Positions 40,101 through 49,654 of a stretch of 64,000 nt of DNA are shown piece after piece (position 1 is the first letter of the stretch; every line of letters begins with the position of its first letter). This DNA comes from an uncultured Pseudomonadota bacterium (GTDB lineage: Bacteria > Pseudomonadota > Gammaproteobacteria > Steroidobacterales > Steroidobacteraceae): positions 24,795-88,794 of the forward strand of contig CAIUGU010000142.1 in the NCBI GenBank assembly GCA_903898785.1, in the 5' to 3' direction. A model generated the notes under the pieces. That model ran no database searches, was not told the DNA's origin, and saw only the letters and a program-made list of their open reading frames with translations. A program made the position numbers and the translations under genes.

Positions 40101-40985
40101 CTATTCGCGGGTAGCCGACGTGCGCTGTCCCGAGCGCAGCTCGCGAACCTTCTGCATGTACTCGGGGTACATGGTCTGCGCGCCGCCCAGTACCGCTTCG
40201 AGCGGCAGCTTGTACTTGTCTGCGTACTCGGTCAGGAACGGATGCTTGCCCGGCAGGTAGGCCGGGACCAGGCCCTTCGGCTGGCCGGCGATCTCGACGG
40301 TCGGATCGCATGGATACGGCGGGATGTTGGCCTGGTTGTTGAGCTCGTAGTCCGAGCTGCGGATCATGGACTCGGTCAGGTTGGCCGGGTCCCTGATCAC
40401 CACGATGACCGTCACGTAGTTGCCGTGGCGGGCATAGTGCTCACGGGTCGTGGCGCGATCGCTGCGCGACACGCCGTTGCGCCGGATATACGACTGCTTG
40501 AGGTGCGTCGTCTCGACCGACAGCACGTCGCCTTCCCACTTGCCGAGCGAGAAGCCCTGGAACGTGTGCGCGGCGAACTCCGGCGGACGCTCGCGGCCAT
40601 CCATCCAGATGGTCCGTTCCGCCGCCTGCCACACCTTGCGCATGTGCCAGCCGATCGTGCTCTGCGTTTCCGAGTTCACGAGTTTCGTGAAGCGGAAGTT
40701 CGCGAAGCGGGTGTAGTAATCCGACGGATGCGGACGGCACTGGTATTCCTCCAGCGTCAGCAGCGAAGGATCCCACGACAGTGCACGCGCCCGGCCCGAT
40801 TCGCTGATGGGCAGGCCCTCGTATTCCACCATGTCCGGACCGGTGCCGCGTTCGAGGAAGTCCTCATGGACGCGGCCCACCCAGACGCCCGACAGGTCGA
40901 TCTCGGCAACGGCCGTTCCGGACAGGAACAGCATGCCAAGGCTCGAGGCCAGCACGGCCCGGCGCAGCGAAGGAATTAAAGACAT
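40101..40985 (-). CDS. Secreted hypothetical protein, paralogue of the 52380 protein
   Basis: MSLIPSLRRAVLASSLGMLFLSGTAVAEIDLSGVWVGRVHEDFLERGTGPDMVEYEGLPISESGRARALSWDPSLLTLEEYQCRPHP...THLKQSYIRRNGVSRSDRATT. Confidence 0.8.
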   Translation of the reverse strand: MSLIPSLRRAVLASSLGMLFLSGTAVAEIDLSGVWVGRVHEDFLERGTGPDMVEYEGLPISESGRARALSWDPSLLTLEEYQCRPHPSDYYTRFANFRFTKLVNSETQSTIGWHMRKVWQAAERTIWMDGRERPPEFAAHTFQGFSLGKWEGDVLSVETTHLKQSYIRRNGVSRSDRATTREHYARHGNYVTVIVVIRDPANLTESMIRSSDYELNNQANIPPYPCDPTVEIAGQPKGLVPAYLPGKHPFLTEYADKYKLPLEAVLGGAQTMYPEYMQKVRELRSGQRTSATRE

Positions 40986-41239
40986 GAAAGCCCCCTTGAA
41001 CGGATGTCTTCGGCTAAAGACTGATTTCTGTGCAGCCCGCAGGCACTCACCTGCCAGACGGACCCGCTGGGTGAATGGTAAACCGGCGCCCACCCGCCGC
41101 GCAGCCTGTCTTGACAAATTTCGTCAGAAAACCGGCCGGCAGGACGGGGCCGGCACTGGCCGACGCCCCCCATGGCGGGGAAGGGCTCAACAGGATCAGC
41201 AGCTTGCGTCGCGGCGAAGGATGGGGCCGGGCCGGAGCG

Positions 41240-43183
41240 CTATTGCGGACCGGGCTCCGGGGCCGAGCGCGCCGTGAAGCGGTAGCGCGTCTTGCCGATC
41301 ATCAATACGTCCTCGTTCTGCAGGACCTGCTTGCGGATGCGACGGCCGTTCACATAACACCCGTTCGTGCTGCCGAGGTCCTCGAGGATCACCGCACTGG
41401 CCCCGATGAGCAGGCGGGCGTGATGCCGGCTGATATGGCTGGAGCGGATCTGCAGGTCGTTCTCGTGGGTCCGGCCGATGGTCATGACCTTGCGGTTCAG
41501 GACATGGACGACGTCCGTGTTGTCGACCCCGATCAGGTAGCGCAGCGGCACGCGGGCGGCGTCGACCGCCTGGCCGTTTTCGATCCGGTTGATGTCGCGG
41601 CGAATCGCGGCGAGCGCATCGACATGCGTCGCGAGCTCCGACCGCAGGGCGATCACGGCGGCTTCCCTCGCATTCAGGTCTGACGCGAGCGCTTGCGACA
41701 GCGTCCGGGCCTCATCGAGCTGCGTGGCCAGCGTCGCAGACTCGCTGCGGAGCGTTGCGGCTTCCGCTTCGAGCGCCTGCACGCGCTCGTCCCGCGACGC
41801 CAGCTCGCCGTCCCGCGACGCGAGGCGCGATTCGAACTCTGACAGCCTGGCTTCGAGTGACAGGACATGATCGGACTGGCGGGCCGCAGCGCCTGCTGCG
41901 ACCAGGAACTCGTGTTTCAACTCGTCGAAGTCGGCCTGCACACCGCTGGCGTGTTCGGCACTGGCATCCCGCTCTCCCAGGGCTTCCGCCAGCGCAGCGC
42001 GGCTGGCGGCGAGCTGCGACCGGGCTTCTTCATTCGCCTCCGTTTGCGCCTTGACGGCCTCACGGAGCTGGTCGGCTTCCTCCGCAACGGAGGCCGAAGT
42101 CGCCGACAGCTGTTCCTGCAGGCGTGCCGAGTCCGCCAGCGCCTGCTCGCGTTCCTCCAGCAGCTGCTTGAGGGCCAGCTGTTCCCCGTTGAGGGCAGTA
42201 AGGGTGGCCTGCTGGCCCGTGACCTGGTCGTGCAGTGCGCCGATGCGGTTGTCGCCGGCATGCAGCGTGTTCTGGAGGGTTGCCAGCGACTCCTCGCGGT
42301 CGGCGAGGTCCTTGCCTAGCCTGTCGATCTGCTGCGCCGCTGCGGCGGCGGCCACCCTGAGCTCGTCGATCGAGCGATCGCGCAGGGCCAGCGCCTCCTC
42401 CAGGCGGGCCATGCCGGCATGCATCGTCTCAAGCGCGGCCTGCAGCTGGTCGGTGAGCGAATACTGGTGCGCAAAGCGCTGCGCAAGGGCAGCGGCGGCG
42501 CCCGTCTGTTCGGCGAGCTGCGATTCGAGTTCGGCTGCCCTGGCCCGGGTAGCAGCCAGTTCGGTCCGGGTCTGATCGAGGTCGGCCTGCAATGCGGCCG
42601 CATCGGACTGTGCCCTTGCTGCCGTGGAAGAATGCCCGGCTGCGCGCGACTCGATTTCCGCAAGCCGGGATTCCGTGGCCTGGCGTTCCGCAGCCAGCGA
42701 CTGCTCCAGCCCTGCAATGTGCGAGCGCTGTGCCTCATGCTCGCCGGACACGTCGGCGAGGTCGGCCTCCAGTCGGGAGCCGTATGCCTTCAGGAGGTCG
42801 CGCTCCGCTGCCAGTTCATTCGCGAGCGCTTCCAGCGAAGCATTGGCCGCAGTGGCCTCGCCGAGGCGCGCTTCGAGCTGCGCGATGCGATCCAGTACGC
42901 CGCTCAGCTCGCCGTCCAGGCGCGACTTGCTCGATGCCGCGACTTCGAGGGTGCCCTTCAGCGCGCGCAGCTCGGCCTCCCGATCCTTGAGTTCGCCCTC
43001 GAGCTGGTCGATTCGTGAGGCGTGCAGGTCCTCGGGCTTCGGGGCAATCCAGGTATCGGTGCTGTCCAGCCCGCCCGCTTCCATCGATTTGAGATGCGCC
43101 TCGTACGCCGCCGGATCGAGTTGCGGCAACTCGTCGGTGCGGTCGGGGTCGTCTTGCGAGGGATGGAATTCGCGCTTGCGCAT
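41240..43183 (-). CDS. Long coiled-coil protein with C-terminal FHA domain
   Basis: 647 aa; long heptad-rich Ala/Glu/Gln region; C-terminal VMTIGRTHENDLQIRSSHISRHHARLLIGASAVILEDLGSTNGCYVNGRRI. Confidence 0.92.
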   Translation of the reverse strand: MRKREFHPSQDDPDRTDELPQLDPAAYEAHLKSMEAGGLDSTDTWIAPKPEDLHASRIDQLEGELKDREAELRALKGTLEVAASSKSRLDGELSGVLDRIAQLEARLGEATAANASLEALANELAAERDLLKAYGSRLEADLADVSGEHEAQRSHIAGLEQSLAAERQATESRLAEIESRAAGHSSTAARAQSDAAALQADLDQTRTELAATRARAAELESQLAEQTGAAAALAQRFAHQYSLTDQLQAALETMHAGMARLEEALALRDRSIDELRVAAAAAAQQIDRLGKDLADREESLATLQNTLHAGDNRIGALHDQVTGQQATLTALNGEQLALKQLLEEREQALADSARLQEQLSATSASVAEEADQLREAVKAQTEANEEARSQLAASRAALAEALGERDASAEHASGVQADFDELKHEFLVAAGAAARQSDHVLSLEARLSEFESRLASRDGELASRDERVQALEAEAATLRSESATLATQLDEARTLSQALASDLNAREAAVIALRSELATHVDALAAIRRDINRIENGQAVDAARVPLRYLIGVDNTDVVHVLNRKVMTIGRTHENDLQIRSSHISRHHARLLIGASAVILEDLGSTNGCYVNGRRIRKQVLQNEDVLMIGKTRYRFTARSAPEPGPQ

Positions 43184-43384
43184 GGCTCAACTGGTTCCCG
43201 GAGGAAGGCGTACCCGCAGGATGTCTCGCCGCGGGACCCTATCTTAGGCGACGACCTTCGAGCCGCTGCAGGCAGAACGCGGAACTGTGCCCGGCCGCAC
43301 AGGAAGCCGGCGTTTCCGCGGGTGGCACGACGGGTACTCCTGCGCGCTGAACGACGGGTTACACGGAGTCAAATCAATCCCTTA

Positions 43385-43551
43385 GCAGGTTGATGCAAAG
43401 GTCTGTCCGTGCCTTTTGCATCTGGAGCCAGCGAAAAGCGTGGTTTTCACTGGCTCCCGAAATCAACGAGTTATCTCTCGTCGATTTCGCCGAGTCATCC
43501 ATGACTCGGAGCAACAGGGTACTGCAAAGGGCTTTGCATCACCCTGTTAGA
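43385..43551 (+). repeat. Copy B of the ~167-bp multi-hairpin intergenic repeat
   Basis: Same 167-nt length as copy A, ~15 substitutions, boundaries GCAGGTTGATGCAAA...CACCCTGTTAGA; stem-preserving changes. Confidence 0.93.
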
Positions 43552-43625
43552 CTGGCGATTCCCGGGTTTCCAAGGAGCCACTCCTGGCCGTTCGCCCGCT
43601 CCCTTTCGCAAGCACCTTCGCCGCA

Positions 43626-44123
43626 TTGCTGCTCCTCGCCAGCGTGCCGCCAGGGCCCCGCTCGCTTGCCGCGGAGTCTGGCGGGGCGCAGGCCCCCTGG
43701 TCTGCGAGGGTGATCCGCGTCCGCGATGGGGACAGCCTGCTGGTTCGCGCGGGCGGTCGCGACGTCGAAGTCAGGCTGGCCGACGTCGATGCCCCCGAGC
43801 GCGGGCAACCCCATGCCGACCAGGCGCGCAAGGCGCTCATCGACCTGCTGCAGCGACGGGACGTCATGGTGGAAGTCCTCGATACGGACACCTACAAGCG
43901 CAAAGTCGCGCGGGTGCGCCGCGTACCGGATGGCCTCGACATCAATGCCGAAGTGGTGCGTGCGGGCAATGCATGGGTCTTCCGCCGCTATCTCCGCGAC
44001 CCGTCGCTGTTGGCCCAGGAGGGCTCCGCCAGGGCCCGACGCGCAGGATTGTGGGCGCTGCCGGAAGACCAGCGCATTCCACCATGGACCTATCGCGAGC
44101 GCGAGAGGCGACGGCCGGACTAG
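43626..44123 (+). CDS. Staphylococcal nuclease-like (SNase/thermonuclease) secreted protein
   Basis: WSARVIRVRDGDSLLVRAGGRDVEVRLADVDAPERGQPHADQARKALIDLL...KVARVRRVPDGLDINAEVVRAGNAWVFRRY; TTG start used by the track, true start uncertain. Confidence 0.87.
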   Translation: MLLLASVPPGPRSLAAESGGAQAPWSARVIRVRDGDSLLVRAGGRDVEVRLADVDAPERGQPHADQARKALIDLLQRRDVMVEVLDTDTYKRKVARVRRVPDGLDINAEVVRAGNAWVFRRYLRDPSLLAQEGSARARRAGLWALPEDQRIPPWTYRERERRRPD

Positions 44124-45580
44124 AACGTCGACAGGCCCGTGGCTTCCATCAGGCGGTAGCGCCAGTAGCGCAAGCGTGAGCCGTCCTCATACGCCGCATA
44201 CGGCGCCGTGTGCTGCGCGCCGCCCTCGTTGTTCCACAGCCGGTCGAAGTACTGCGTCATCTCGACCGCGAGCGGCCCTGTGCGCGCCACGGCGACCTCG
44301 ATATTCGCTTCCAGGTTGTAGTTGCCGAGGTTGCGCCGGGTCAGGTTCGCCGACCCGAGCGACGCGGTGAACCGGTCGCCGTTCGCCACCATGACGAGCT
44401 TGGTGTGGAACTGCTCGCCGTTGGTCTGGTACCAGCGGACCGTGATCGCTCCGCCGCTGTCGTCCTGCAACTCGCGCGCGACGGGGCGGTTGGGGACGCC
44501 ATCCTTCTCGATGCCGAAGGCGTCCTTGTTCGGGTCGAGGATCAAGCGCACGCGCGCACCGCGCCGCGCCGCCTCCTTGAGCGCCCGGTCGGAGAAATAG
44601 AACATGGCAATCGCGACGTCGTCACCTTCCCGCGCAGCCCCGATGGCTCGCAGCATGCGTTCGCGAATCGGCGCCTCGGTCACGAAGGCTGCCTGCACCG
44701 TCTGGCCCGACGTCGCCGCAGGGAAGGCGGGCAGCGCCATGGCGCCCGACCATCCCGAGAAGCGTGCAATGTCGAGTTCGCTCGCCAGGATGTCGCGCGC
44801 GAGGCCGCCCGTGAAACGCAGCGCGACGTTCGAATGACCGCTGCTCGCGTCGTGGGGATTGCCGGACGTCACGAGACCGACCCACTCGCCGTCGGCCCGG
44901 TCCGCGACGATGACCTTGCGGTGATTGGCCTTGAAGTTGAGCAGCGCGAGCCAGCTGCGCAGGCTGATGCGAGATGGACCGTCGGCAAACGGATTGGGCA
45001 GCCAGCTCAATGCGGGCGAGTTGCCCCACCACTGGACGAAGAGCCGCCACCCCGACGAATAGGCGGGATTGGAGTCGCGCAAGCGGCGCAGGTCGGTCAC
45101 GACGACGTCGATTCCGGCGGCGTTCAGCTCCGCGAGGATCGGCGACGGCGCGCCGCCATAGACATCGTTGATCGGGTCCGTGACCACGACGACGTTGAGT
45201 GCCGGCACGGCGCGCTTGCGGGCCAGCAGGTGATCGGCGAGCTCGCGGCTCAATGGCCGCGGACTGTTGCGGCTGCTGCCGGCCTGGTCGTTGAACAGGA
45301 AGAAGTCGAGGACCAGCGTGGACTGCGCTCCGTCGACGATGGCCAGCACGGCGTCGAAGATCTCCTGTTCGTGGAGCCGCTCCCCCGACGGGCTTCGGTA
45401 GGTCAGGTCGTGCAGGAACTCGATCGATTGCGCGGGCACGGCGAGGTCGCCCGAATCGACTGCAGTGCCGGGCGGCATCGGCTTCACGGTCTGCCAGGTC
45501 CCGACGCCGATCCACAGCAGGAGCAGCACCGCGAGGACGACGCGCCGGCGCGAGCCCCGCCGCGTCGGCCCCACGTTCAC
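44120..45580 (-). CDS. Phospholipase D-like / cardiolipin synthase-like protein
   Basis: 486 aa; two HKD motifs (NHRKVIVADRADGEWVG and FHTKLVMVANGDRFTASLGSANLTRRN). Confidence 0.88.
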   Translation of the reverse strand: MNVGPTRRGSRRRVVLAVLLLLWIGVGTWQTVKPMPPGTAVDSGDLAVPAQSIEFLHDLTYRSPSGERLHEQEIFDAVLAIVDGAQSTLVLDFFLFNDQAGSSRNSPRPLSRELADHLLARKRAVPALNVVVVTDPINDVYGGAPSPILAELNAAGIDVVVTDLRRLRDSNPAYSSGWRLFVQWWGNSPALSWLPNPFADGPSRISLRSWLALLNFKANHRKVIVADRADGEWVGLVTSGNPHDASSGHSNVALRFTGGLARDILASELDIARFSGWSGAMALPAFPAATSGQTVQAAFVTEAPIRERMLRAIGAAREGDDVAIAMFYFSDRALKEAARRGARVRLILDPNKDAFGIEKDGVPNRPVARELQDDSGGAITVRWYQTNGEQFHTKLVMVANGDRFTASLGSANLTRRNLGNYNLEANIEVAVARTGPLAVEMTQYFDRLWNNEGGAQHTAPYAAYEDGSRLRYWRYRLMEATGLSTF

Positions 45581-47511
45581 GCGGACTCTTCCTCGCTGGC
45601 TTCGGCAGCGACGGCGGCTTCGTACTGTTCGGCTGCCGCAAGCCAGGCCTCCTCGGTGGAGGCGATCTGCGCCGCGAGCTGTCGACCGGTCTCCAGCAGT
45701 TTCAGCAGTTCCGCCTTTGCGTCCTGCGCATACAGTCCCGGGTCCGCGAGCGCCGCTTCGTTGGCAGCCTGCTTCGCGCTCAGCTTCGCGAGTTCCTGTT
45801 CCAGCCGGGACGCCTCCGCCTTGAAGCCGCCCAAGCGCTGGCGGCGTGCGGCATCGTCACGCTTGCGCTGCTTGCGCGCATCCGCGCTTTGCACCCGGGT
45901 CGCCGGATCCGCAGGCGCGTTGCCGGTGACGCGCTCGGACTCCTGCAGCCTGGCGTAGTCGTCGAGGTCGCCGTCGAAGACGCGCGCGCGTCCGTCCGCA
46001 ACCCGGTACAGCTCGTCGGCCACCGTGCGCAGCAGATGGCGGTCATGCGAGACGACCACGACTGCGCCGTCGTAGTCCTGCAGCGCGACCGTCAGCGCCT
46101 GGCGCATTTCAAGGTCGAGGTGGTTCGTGGGTTCGTCGAGCAGCAGCAGGTTGGGCCTCTGGTAACTGACGAGCGCCAGCACCAGGCGCGCCTTTTCACC
46201 ACCGGAAAACGGCGCAACCGCTTCGAAGACCCGGTCGCCCTGGAACCCGAAGCCCGCGAGGTAATTCCGCAGGTCCTGCTCCGTGGCGCGGTCTTCCAGC
46301 TTCTTCGAGAGCTGGCGCAGGTGGTCCATCGGCGACTCCTGCGGAAAGAGCTGCTCCATCTGGTGCTGCGCGAAATAGCCGATGCGCAGGTCGCGTGCTT
46401 CGGTGCGCTTGCCGGTGGAGCCCTGCAGTTCCCCGGCCAGCAGCTTCATCAGCGTCGACTTGCCCGCACCGTTGCGGCCGAGCAGGGCGATACGGTCCCC
46501 GGGCGACAGCGTCAGCGAGACCTTCTGCAGGATCGTCCTGTCGCCGTAGCCGACGGACTGTCCGTCGATCGCGAGCAGCGGGCGCGGCAGCTTCTCGGGC
46601 GCCCGCAGCGAGAACTCGAACGGCGAATCGACATGCGCGGGGGCGATGCGCTGCATGCGCTCGAGGGCCTTCAGCCGGCTCTGCGCCTGCGTGGCCTTGG
46701 TGGCCTTGGCACGGAAGCGCTCGACGAAGGACATCATGTGCGCGATCTCGCGCTGCTGCCGCTCGTACAGCGTCTGCTGCTGGCTCAGCTGCTCGACGCG
46801 CTGCGTCTCGAAGTCGGAGTAGTTGCCTGTGTACAGCCGCGCCGCGCCCTGCTCGATGTTGACAATGCGCGTCACGATGCGGTCGAGGAACTCGCGGTCG
46901 TGCGAGATCAGCAGCAGCGTCCCCGGGAACTCGCGCAGCCACTCCTCCAGCCACACGATGGCATCGAGGTCCAGGTGGTTCGTCGGCTCGTCGAGCAGCA
47001 TGAGGTCGCAGCGGCACATCAGTGCCTGCGCGAGGTTGAGGCGCACGCGCCAGCCTCCCGAGAAGTCCGTGACCGGACGCGTTTCGTCGGCGGCCGAAAA
47101 GCCGAGTCCATGCATCAGGCGGCCCGCGCGGCTGCGGGCGTCGTAGCCGCCGATGGCGGCGTAGTGGCCATGAAGTTCCGCCACCTTGATGCCGTCGTCG
47201 CGCGCTTCCGCCTTTCCTATCGCCGCCTCGACGGTGCGCAGTTCGCTGTCGCCGTCCAGCACGAACTCGATGGCCTGACGGTCGGTGGCCGGCAGTTCCT
47301 GCGCGACATAGCCGATCACGAGGTTGCCCGGCTTCTCGAAGCTGCCCGCATCGGGCTGCAGCTCGCCGCGCATCATCGCGAGCAGGCTCGACTTGCCGCT
47401 GCCGTTCACGCCGGTGAGGCCGACCTTCTCGCCGCGGAACAGGTTGAAGGTGGCGCCGGAGAACAGCAACCGCGAGCCGCGGCGCAGGGCAACGTCGGAG
47501 AAATTCAGCAT
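45577..47511 (-). CDS. ABC-F family ATPase (YheS-like)
   Basis: 644 aa; two ABC domains (GVNGSGKSSLLAMM, LLGRNGAGKSTLMKLL; LLDEPTNHLDLDAIVWLEEWL, LLDEPTNHLDLEMRQALTVAL). Confidence 0.94.
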   Translation of the reverse strand: MLNFSDVALRRGSRLLFSGATFNLFRGEKVGLTGVNGSGKSSLLAMMRGELQPDAGSFEKPGNLVIGYVAQELPATDRQAIEFVLDGDSELRTVEAAIGKAEARDDGIKVAELHGHYAAIGGYDARSRAGRLMHGLGFSAADETRPVTDFSGGWRVRLNLAQALMCRCDLMLLDEPTNHLDLDAIVWLEEWLREFPGTLLLISHDREFLDRIVTRIVNIEQGAARLYTGNYSDFETQRVEQLSQQQTLYERQQREIAHMMSFVERFRAKATKATQAQSRLKALERMQRIAPAHVDSPFEFSLRAPEKLPRPLLAIDGQSVGYGDRTILQKVSLTLSPGDRIALLGRNGAGKSTLMKLLAGELQGSTGKRTEARDLRIGYFAQHQMEQLFPQESPMDHLRQLSKKLEDRATEQDLRNYLAGFGFQGDRVFEAVAPFSGGEKARLVLALVSYQRPNLLLLDEPTNHLDLEMRQALTVALQDYDGAVVVVSHDRHLLRTVADELYRVADGRARVFDGDLDDYARLQESERVTGNAPADPATRVQSADARKQRKRDDAARRQRLGGFKAEASRLEQELAKLSAKQAANEAALADPGLYAQDAKAELLKLLETGRQLAAQIASTEEAWLAAAEQYEAAVAAEASEEESA

Positions 47512-47568
47512 GGGCTAGTCGTCGGGAGTCGGGAATCGAGCGGCGCCCTGGGCTCGCCGCGTCCGGCT

Positions 47569-49623
47569 TCAGGCAAACAGGCGATGCACGTTGCCGCGAC
47601 CGCTTTCCTGCCGGGTGATGAGCTCGAGGAAATCATCCGCACTCATGGCGTCGCCGAACAGGCGGCCCTGCGCGAAGTGGCAGCCGCGGCTGCGCAGGAA
47701 GTTGAACTGTTCCTCGTTCTCGACGCCTTCGGCAATGACCTCCATGTCGAGGCTCTTGCCCATGTCGATGATCGTGCGCACGATCGTGGCGTCGTCGGAG
47801 TCGATGGCCGCATCGCGCACGAACGACTGGTCGATCTTGAGCGTGCCGATCGGGAACTGCTGCAGGGCGGACAGCGACGAGTAGCCCGTGCCGAAGTCGT
47901 CGATCGACAGGTGCAGGCCCATCGCGTACAGCTCGTTCAGCAGTTTGACCGTCCGCTTCGCATCCATCATCAGCGTCGTCTCGGTGATCTCGAGCTCGAA
48001 GCACGTCGGCGACACGTCGTGGTCCTTGAAGACCGAGCGGCATTGCGTGATGAAGCTCGCCTGCTTGAGCTGCTTCAGCGACAGGTTGATGGACACGCGG
48101 CCGGGGTTCGCTACCTGGTCCTGCCACTTGCGGTAGTCGGAGCAGACGCGGCCCATGACCCACTGGCCGATCTCGAGGATCAGGTTCGTTTCCTCAGCCA
48201 GCGGAATGAACTGCGACGGTGCGATGTCGCCGTAGCCCGGCAGGCGCCAGCGCAGCAGCGCTTCCGCGCCGACGATGTGCCCGTTGCGCAGGTCCACTTT
48301 CGGCTGGTACTGGATCATCAGCTCGTCGCGCTCCAGCGCACGGCGCAGCCGGCTCTTCAGCATGAGCCGCTCGACCGCGGCCGCATTCATCTCGGGCGTG
48401 TACAGCGCATAGCTGTTCCCGCCGTTCTGCTTCGCGTGGTACATCGCCGCGTCCGCCGTGCGGATCAGGTCGATGACGTTCTCGGCATCCTTGGGGCAGA
48501 ACGCGATGCCGATGCTGGCCGTGAGGATCAGCTCGTGCTGCTGCACGTAGAACGGCTTGCCGACCTCGGTGAGCACGAGGCGCGCGAGGTCCACGGCCTG
48601 GGTGCGTTCTTCCTCACCCTGTGAAAGGGCCTCCTCGATGAACAGCGCGAACTCGTCGCCTGCAAGCCGGCCGACGACGGCTTCCTTCGGCACGATGCGC
48701 GTGAGGCGTTCGCTCAGGATCTCGAGCGTGCGATCGCCTGCGGCATGGCCGAACGTATCGTTGATTTCCTTGAACTGGTCCATGTCGAGGTACAGCAGCG
48801 CGATGCCGCTCTCGGCCTTGCGCGTGCGAGCGATGGCCTGCTGCAGCATGTGCTGGAACTGCATGCGGTTCGGGATCTTGGTCAGCGCGTCGTAGCGGGC
48901 GAGGTAACGGATGCGACGCTCGGCGCGCTTGCGGTCCGTGATGTCGCGGACGACGAAGATCGCGCCCTGGAACTGCGGGTCGTCGGCGGCGAGCGGCGCG
49001 CCCGAGAACGACACCGGGATCGTCTGCCCGTTATGAGTCAGGATCACGGTCTCGCCGGCGTCCGTGACGGCCGTGTCCATCGAGAACGCGCTGCGCTCCT
49101 GTTCGGCGATCAGTGTCTTCAGCGGCTGGCCGACGAGTTCCTTCTCGGTGTAGCCGAAGAGCCGCACGCCGGCATCGTTGATCTTCTTGATGACGCCTTC
49201 GGGCGACGTCACGAGGACCGCATCGTTCATCGAGTTGAGTACGGTGGTCAGGTAGTTGGTCGTGATCGTCGTCTGGCGCAGCTTCTGCCGCATGGCGTCG
49301 AGCGCGGTCTCGAGCTCTGCGGTCTGGTCGAGGCTCGAAACCTCGAGCGGTCGCGAATAGTCGCCTTCGCCGATGCGCTCCGCAGTGCGGATCAGCGCGG
49401 TAATGGGTCGCTCCATGCGGCGTGCAAGCAGACAGGAGACGCTCACGCCGAGGGCCGTCAGCATCAGGCCGCCGCCGGTCAGGATCCACAGCCATCGCTG
49501 GAACTCGTTGGGAGGTGCGGCGCGGTAGTCCAGGTAGAAACCGATGACGAGGATGGCCGTCACGAGCAGCCCCCCGCCGGCCGCGGCGGCAAGGTACTTC
49601 GCTTTGATGCCACACGATTTCAT
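47569..49623 (-). CDS. HAMP-PAS-GGDEF-EAL signalling protein
   Basis: MKSCGIKAKYLAAAAGGGLLVTAIL...; GGDEF-type site reads AGDEF (VVGRLAGDEFALF); EAL domain motifs VGAEALLRW and DDFGTGYSS. Confidence 0.93.
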   Translation of the reverse strand: MKSCGIKAKYLAAAAGGGLLVTAILVIGFYLDYRAAPPNEFQRWLWILTGGGLMLTALGVSVSCLLARRMERPITALIRTAERIGEGDYSRPLEVSSLDQTAELETALDAMRQKLRQTTITTNYLTTVLNSMNDAVLVTSPEGVIKKINDAGVRLFGYTEKELVGQPLKTLIAEQERSAFSMDTAVTDAGETVILTHNGQTIPVSFSGAPLAADDPQFQGAIFVVRDITDRKRAERRIRYLARYDALTKIPNRMQFQHMLQQAIARTRKAESGIALLYLDMDQFKEINDTFGHAAGDRTLEILSERLTRIVPKEAVVGRLAGDEFALFIEEALSQGEEERTQAVDLARLVLTEVGKPFYVQQHELILTASIGIAFCPKDAENVIDLIRTADAAMYHAKQNGGNSYALYTPEMNAAAVERLMLKSRLRRALERDELMIQYQPKVDLRNGHIVGAEALLRWRLPGYGDIAPSQFIPLAEETNLILEIGQWVMGRVCSDYRKWQDQVANPGRVSINLSLKQLKQASFITQCRSVFKDHDVSPTCFELEITETTLMMDAKRTVKLLNELYAMGLHLSIDDFGTGYSSLSALQQFPIGTLKIDQSFVRDAAIDSDDATIVRTIIDMGKSLDMEVIAEGVENEEQFNFLRSRGCHFAQGRLFGDAMSADDFLELITRQESGRGNVHRLFA

Positions 49624-49654
49624 GCGGGCATCATAACCGGTACGATGCCTGCCG

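Noticed and set aside
41600-43000. Repetitive-looking sequence
   Set aside because: Explained by the heptad-rich coiled-coil region of the FHA protein.
45889-48624. 911-aa plus-strand ORF
   Set aside because: Antisense to clear ABC-F and GGDEF/EAL genes; Arg/Val/His-rich composition typical of high-GC antisense frames with no recognisable domain.
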